Of a stretch of 64,000 bases of DNA, positions 59,288-64,000 are shown piece after piece. The notes under the pieces were generated by a model, which had not been told where the DNA came from, made no database searches, and saw nothing but the letters and a program-made list of their open reading frames with translations. The translations under genes and the position numbers were made by a program. The first letter of the stretch is position 1. Each line of letters begins with the position of its first letter. The stretch is from NCBI GenBank assembly GCA_900546665.1, contig URDY01000007.1, positions 62,001 through 126,000 on the forward strand, in the 5' to 3' direction. The stretch is from an uncultured Paraprevotella sp. (lineage in GTDB: Bacteria; Bacteroidota; Bacteroidia; Bacteroidales; Bacteroidaceae).

Positions 59288-59968
59288 ATGCAAAAACAGC
59301 AAATTAAAGATTATCTGTATTTAAAGGCTGAACCGAAGTATGCTGCATTCGCTTCTTCCTTAATTCCAAAGGAGCAAAGATTGATCGGGGTGAGGCTTCC
59401 GGAACTGAGAAAGTTGGCAGGTGAGTTGGCAAAGGGCGATTTCCGGGCATATCTTTCAGAGGCAGATGATGAGACTTTTGAGGAAATCCTGTTGCAGGGA
59501 ATGGTTATTGGTAAAGCTAATATGCCTTTTGAGGAACAAATGAATCTTATGACTTGTTATGTTTCTAAAATTTCAAATTGGTCTCTTTGTGACTCTGCTT
59601 GTGCAGGATTTAAATTTGTACGAAAACAGAGAGCATACGTATGGGAGTTTTTGCGTCCGTATTGGGAAAGTCGGAATGAATTTGAGCAGCGCTTTGCTGT
59701 AGTTATGCTGATGGATCATTTTATAACGGATGAATTTATAGATCGTTTGATCTCGCTTTGGCCTGAGATCAATCCGGCCGGATATTATGCTTCTATGGCT
59801 GTAGCGTGGGCTGTTTCTGTTTGCTTTGTTAAGTATCCGGATTTGACTTTACCTTTGTTGGAAAATAAGCTTTTGGATACGGAGACTCATTTACGTACAA
59901 TACAGAAAATACTGGATTCAAAAAGGGTAGACGAGAACGTAAAGACACATTTAAGAGCATTAAAATAG
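59288..59968 (+). CDS. AlkD-like DNA alkylation repair protein (HEAT-like)
   Basis: 226 residues from ATG 59288 (a GTG at 59279 is the alternative). HEAT-like helical repeats typical of the AlkD/AlkC superfamily: RLIGVRLPELRKLAGELAKGD, EEILLQGMVIGKAN, KISNWSLCDSACAGFKFV, FEQRFAVVMLMDHFITDEFIDRLISLWPE, YYASMAVAWAVSVCFVKYP. AlkD removes bulky alkylated purines without base flipping. The SNWSLCD motif with the catalytic-type Trp and Asp region is retained, so an active glycosylase is plausible. Confidence 0.88.
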   Translation: MQKQQIKDYLYLKAEPKYAAFASSLIPKEQRLIGVRLPELRKLAGELAKGDFRAYLSEADDETFEEILLQGMVIGKANMPFEEQMNLMTCYVSKISNWSLCDSACAGFKFVRKQRAYVWEFLRPYWESRNEFEQRFAVVMLMDHFITDEFIDRLISLWPEINPAGYYASMAVAWAVSVCFVKYPDLTLPLLENKLLDTETHLRTIQKILDSKRVDENVKTHLRALK

Positions 59969-60145
59969 TTGGATCTAATGTAATTTGTATGTATGTAATG
60001 AATATTGATTGCAGAAATGGTGTCTCTGTCTCATTTTTTTGCAGTTTTACATTGAAACGTATTGATATTTAATTGATTATACTTTATCTCTGATTAGGGG
60101 AAAAAGATATTTGAATAGGTCGGATTAGTTTAACTGGAAAATAAT

Positions 60146-60982
60146 ATGACTATAAGAAAGCTATTAGGATCGGTAATTGCATTGGTAGTGGTAGGAACGG
60201 CAGGTTATCGTTATCTGTTTCATCAGATTCCACTGGATTTGAATGATGTCGTCAGATCTGAATATACGAAAAAGCAGTCTTCTGATGATATGGTGGCTGA
60301 AGTGGGCTTACCGGAATTGACAAGATCCCGTTCAGAAAAAATAATTCAGCATACAGGGTATACCGTATCATATAATGATGAATTAAAGTTGCCTAATTGG
60401 GTTGCTTGGGTCTTGACTCCCGAACGCTTTAATGATGTGGTAAGTCGAACGGATGATTTCCTGCCGGATCCGGAGGTAGAAGATCCTGTAACCACGGATG
60501 ATTATAAACATTCCGGATATGATCGTGGACACATGTGTCCGGCGGCAGATAATAAATGGAATGAACAGGCTATGAAGGAGAGTTTTTATATGACGAATAT
60601 TTGTCCTCAGAATCATAATTTGAACAGAGGAGACTGGAAAGAATTGGAAGATGCCTGTCGGGAGTGGACATACCAGAACAAGACCTTGTATGTAGTTTGT
60701 GGTCCCTTATTATATGATCGTAAACATAAGACGATAGGTCAGCATAAAGTTGTAGTTCCAGACGCTTTTTATAAGGTAGTGTTGAGCCTTACTCCCCCTA
60801 AGGCAATAGGATTTATATATAAGAATACTTCAGGTAATAAACCACTGGATGCTTATGTTAATTCTGTTGATCAGGTAGAGCGTTTGACCGGAATTGATTT
60901 CTTTCCGGATCTTCCGGATTCTGTAGAACAGGAAGTAGAGGCCGAATGTGAGATTAATGATTGGGAGTTTCCATCTCATTAA
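60146..60982 (+). CDS. DNA/RNA non-specific endonuclease (NUC1 family)
   Basis: 278 residues. The N-terminal hydrophobic segment (LLGSVIALVVVGTAGYRYLF) is a signal anchor, so the nuclease should face the periplasm or exterior. Active-site block SGYDRGHMCPAADN (DRGH, His general base), then FYMTNICPQNHNLNRGDWKELEDACREW, where Asn holds the Mg2+. These beta-beta-alpha metal nucleases cut DNA and RNA. No immunity protein gene adjoins. The 177-base upstream gap holds a possible -7 box GATATTTG (60106-60113). The 3' end overlaps the converging membrane-protein gene by 29 bases. Confidence 0.92.
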   Translation: MTIRKLLGSVIALVVVGTAGYRYLFHQIPLDLNDVVRSEYTKKQSSDDMVAEVGLPELTRSRSEKIIQHTGYTVSYNDELKLPNWVAWVLTPERFNDVVSRTDDFLPDPEVEDPVTTDDYKHSGYDRGHMCPAADNKWNEQAMKESFYMTNICPQNHNLNRGDWKELEDACREWTYQNKTLYVVCGPLLYDRKHKTIGQHKVVVPDAFYKVVLSLTPPKAIGFIYKNTSGNKPLDAYVNSVDQVERLTGIDFFPDLPDSVEQEVEAECEINDWEFPSH

Positions 60983-61850
60983 ATTGGTTTGTTTTTCGGA
61001 TGTGTCTGTTGCGGAATTGTTCCATAAGATGGTGACAAAGTATCAATACCCAGAACATACAAAAGAAACTCACTCCTGATATCGCATTGTCAAGTCCTAA
61101 AGGAGCAAATGGAATGGCACAGAAAGAGAAAAGCAGACAATAGGTCAGGAGTTTCTGATGATGAAAAATATGTAGAAGTAATGTTCTTCTTTGTTTTGAT
61201 ATCAGAAAATAGATGGTGGTCAGCACAGCGAAAATGAAAACTTTTGTTTCCCAAAGTTGTGTAAGGCCATCTGTTGTATGACAGGATAACATGTGCCAAT
61301 TGTGAAAAATAGCGGAATTAAAGTAGGCTGATTTCAGGATGGCGAGGGTTGTGCCAATAACGAAACCGATAACCATAGGCCAGCAGGCCAGTCTGAATAA
61401 TCGCTCGCGTTGTAGGTATGACAGCATAAGGAAACTCAGGCATAAGGGAATGGTAATGCTATCGTGAGTGTAGCTGCAGAAAATGCCCATTAATAGCATT
61501 AGAAAATATCCGTATTTGAAATCCTTTGTTGAAATGCGGTTATACTGGGAGATGAAAAAGGGAACTATACAGATGGAAAACAGTTCCATGATCGCTATTT
61601 CGTCTCTGTAAAAGAACTTATAGGATTCGGGACAAAATAAAAGGATAAATACTGCTGTTCCTATGATACCTGTTGTAGTTTTGTTTGTATGGGCGATATG
61701 TCCTACCAGATAGACCAGAAGGGTGAACAAAAGGGCAGACAGTGTGACAATGAATTCCGGTTGCCATATAAACCCTCCTTGTTTGGGGAGTAGAGCCAAA
61801 GTGAGCCCCATGATTATAAATATAAATAGGTAAGCAGGTATAATACGCAT
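60954..61850 (-). CDS. Polytopic membrane protein of unknown function
   Basis: 298 residues with about nine hydrophobic segments (AYLFIFIIMGLTLALL, FIVTLSALLFTLLVYLVGHIA, GIIGTAVFILLFC, ...). YKFFYRDEIAIMELFSICIV and MGIFCSYTHDSITIPLCLSFL resemble membrane glycan-related proteins of Bacteroidetes (DUF6056-like), but I cannot place it in a named family with confidence. No catalytic motif recognised. It converges on the nuclease gene with a 29-base overlap. Confidence 0.72.
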   Translation of the reverse strand: MRIIPAYLFIFIIMGLTLALLPKQGGFIWQPEFIVTLSALLFTLLVYLVGHIAHTNKTTTGIIGTAVFILLFCPESYKFFYRDEIAIMELFSICIVPFFISQYNRISTKDFKYGYFLMLLMGIFCSYTHDSITIPLCLSFLMLSYLQRERLFRLACWPMVIGFVIGTTLAILKSAYFNSAIFHNWHMLSCHTTDGLTQLWETKVFIFAVLTTIYFLISKQRRTLLLHIFHHQKLLTYCLLFSFCAIPFAPLGLDNAISGVSFFCMFWVLILCHHLMEQFRNRHIRKTNQFNEMETPNH

Positions 61851-62009
61851 GCGTTTGAGGTTATTTGTTGCAAATGTACGGATAATTTTTTTGTTTTTAA
61901 ATTGTCAGTGATGTCAGATTGCTGTTTATAGAATAAAAAACTCTTTTTTCGACTGTTTTCGAGTAATATTATTGTCTTTTTCAGGTATAATGACTGGTTG
62001 TGGAATGAA

Positions 62010-62073
62010 TGGCAGAAAAAATGCCAGTTTTTGGCAGTTGAAATGACAGTATGTCACTTTTACTGGTTTGGCA
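62010..62073 (+). promoter_or_regulatory. Cluster of TGNCA pentamers upstream of groES
   Basis: Six TGNCA pentamers in 64 bases: TGGCA 62010, TGCCA 62022, TGGCA 62032, TGACA 62044, TGTCA 62052, TGGCA 62069 (first base given). The first pair is a palindrome (TGGCA...TGCCA) and the fourth/fifth another (TGACAGTATGTCA). The usual TAnnTTTG box is absent before groES, and no CIRCE element is seen. The last unit reads TTGGCACG, like a sigma-54 -24 box, but the -12 part is poor. Probably a heat-shock control region. Confidence 0.5.
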
Positions 62074-62133
62074 CGTTTTTAGTAGAATAAGGAATAGAAT
62101 TCATAAAAAGAAATCAATTAATAAAAATACACA

Positions 62134-62409
62134 ATGATGAACATTAAACCATTGGCAGACCGCGTGTTGATAGAACCCGCTCCTGCAGAGACAAAAACTA
62201 TTGGTGGTATTATTATTCCCGATACAGCAAAAGAAAAACCATTGCAGGGTACAATCGTGGCTGTAGGAAACGGAACTAAAGATGAAGAAATGGTTCTGAA
62301 AGTAGGTGATACCGTACTTTACGGAAAATATGCCGGCACGGAAGTTGAGCTGGAAGGTACCAAGTACCTCATTATGCGTCAGAGCGATGTAGTAGCTATT
62401 TTAGGCTAA
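62134..62409 (+). CDS. groES: Co-chaperonin GroES
   Basis: 91 residues (the second ATG at 62137 is equally possible). Cpn10 signatures: [44 protein letters not shown], mobile loop ([10 protein letters not shown]) that docks on GroEL, and [19 protein letters not shown]. Forms the heptameric lid of the GroEL chamber. groL follows after 43 bases. Confidence 0.97.
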   Translation: MMNIKPLADRVLIEPAPAETKTIGGIIIPDTAKEKPLQGTIVAVGNGTKDEEMVLKVGDTVLYGKYAGTEVELEGTKYLIMRQSDVVAILG

Positions 62410-62425
62410 GGTATTTGTTTTTTAA

Positions 62426-64000
<1,575 letters not shown>

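Noticed and set aside
60146..60982. Toxin nuclease of a contact-dependent or toxin-immunity system
   Set aside because: Only an N-terminal signal anchor precedes the nuclease, with no delivery domain, and no immunity-type gene is adjacent; the converging neighbour is a polytopic membrane protein.
62069..62083. Sigma-54 promoter upstream of groES
   Set aside because: TTGGCACG fits the -24 half, but TAGT stands where TTGC should be; kept only as part of the TGNCA cluster.

Overview
The window is ordinary chromosomal DNA of a Bacteroidales bacterium, most likely Bacteroides or Phocaeicola. Many intergenic gaps carry the Bacteroidetes vegetative promoter (TTG or TTTG, 19-21 bases, then TAnnTTTG). 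Shine-Dalgarno sequences are scarce, and the gene set is typical of the group: rprXY, DUF4837, DUF5606, the PUR/DUF3276 protein, DUF4827, DUF4251, a GldB-like lipoprotein and a second EF-G. No rRNA, tRNA, CRISPR array, prophage, SusCD locus or recognisable defence system was seen.

Layout. 1-1679 (-): a glycosyltransferase running off the left edge. 1.8-6.0 kb (+): rlmN, a DUF4837 lipoprotein, pdxA and a flippase-like membrane protein. 6.0-9.0 kb (+): an operon of a sigma-54 activator, an LptE-type lipoprotein, a TPR-like protein and secG, closed by a strong terminator. 9.0-11.66 kb: an accessory patch with a TTCAC-rich repeat element, two decayed IS982-family copies in opposite orientation flanking a lone GNAT acetyltransferase, and a fragment that looks like the 3' end of a group II intron. 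11.7-17.9 kb (-): a two-gene glycosyltransferase/LpxH-like phosphoesterase operon and a 1355-residue secreted modular protein. 18.0-26.7 kb: pepT and a CPA2 antiporter (+); an S4 protein, pth and rplY (-); a PUR-family protein divergent from nusB-yajC-ybbR-coaE.

26.7-34.3 kb: DUF5606, an ECF-like sigma factor, a 43-residue ORF, rpe, comEC, a DHH phosphoesterase and a DUF4827 lipoprotein, with hemW converging. 34.3-39.0 kb: an EF-G paralogue with Ser in place of the catalytic His, then rprX-rprY. 39.3-40.4 kb (-): rpsF-rpsR-rplI. 40.6-48.1 kb: a MarR regulator, a small membrane-protein gene with an early stop, a 70-residue lipoprotein, mtaB-glycosyltransferase, a GldB-like lipoprotein with an RsmI-like methylase and a phospholipase D-type synthase, and a small winged-helix protein. 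48.1-52.8 kb (-): an MFS transporter, a murein amidase and a 932-residue coiled-coil protein. 53-64 kb: hisS, DUF4251, a CNNM/CorC protein, an outer-membrane beta-barrel receptor, an AlkD-like protein, a NUC1-type nuclease, a polytopic membrane protein and groES-groL, with groL running off the right edge.

Most genes serve translation, envelope building and stress. The most unusual items are the coiled-coil protein with an SbcC-like zinc hook at its exact centre but no ATPase heads, the GTPase-impaired EF-G paralogue, the IS982 remnants (one an internal-deletion derivative) around the GNAT gene, the interrupted small membrane protein, and the six TGNCA pentamers upstream of groES. I found no clearly new multi-gene system. 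The nearest candidate is the headless zinc-hook protein in an operon with a murein amidase.
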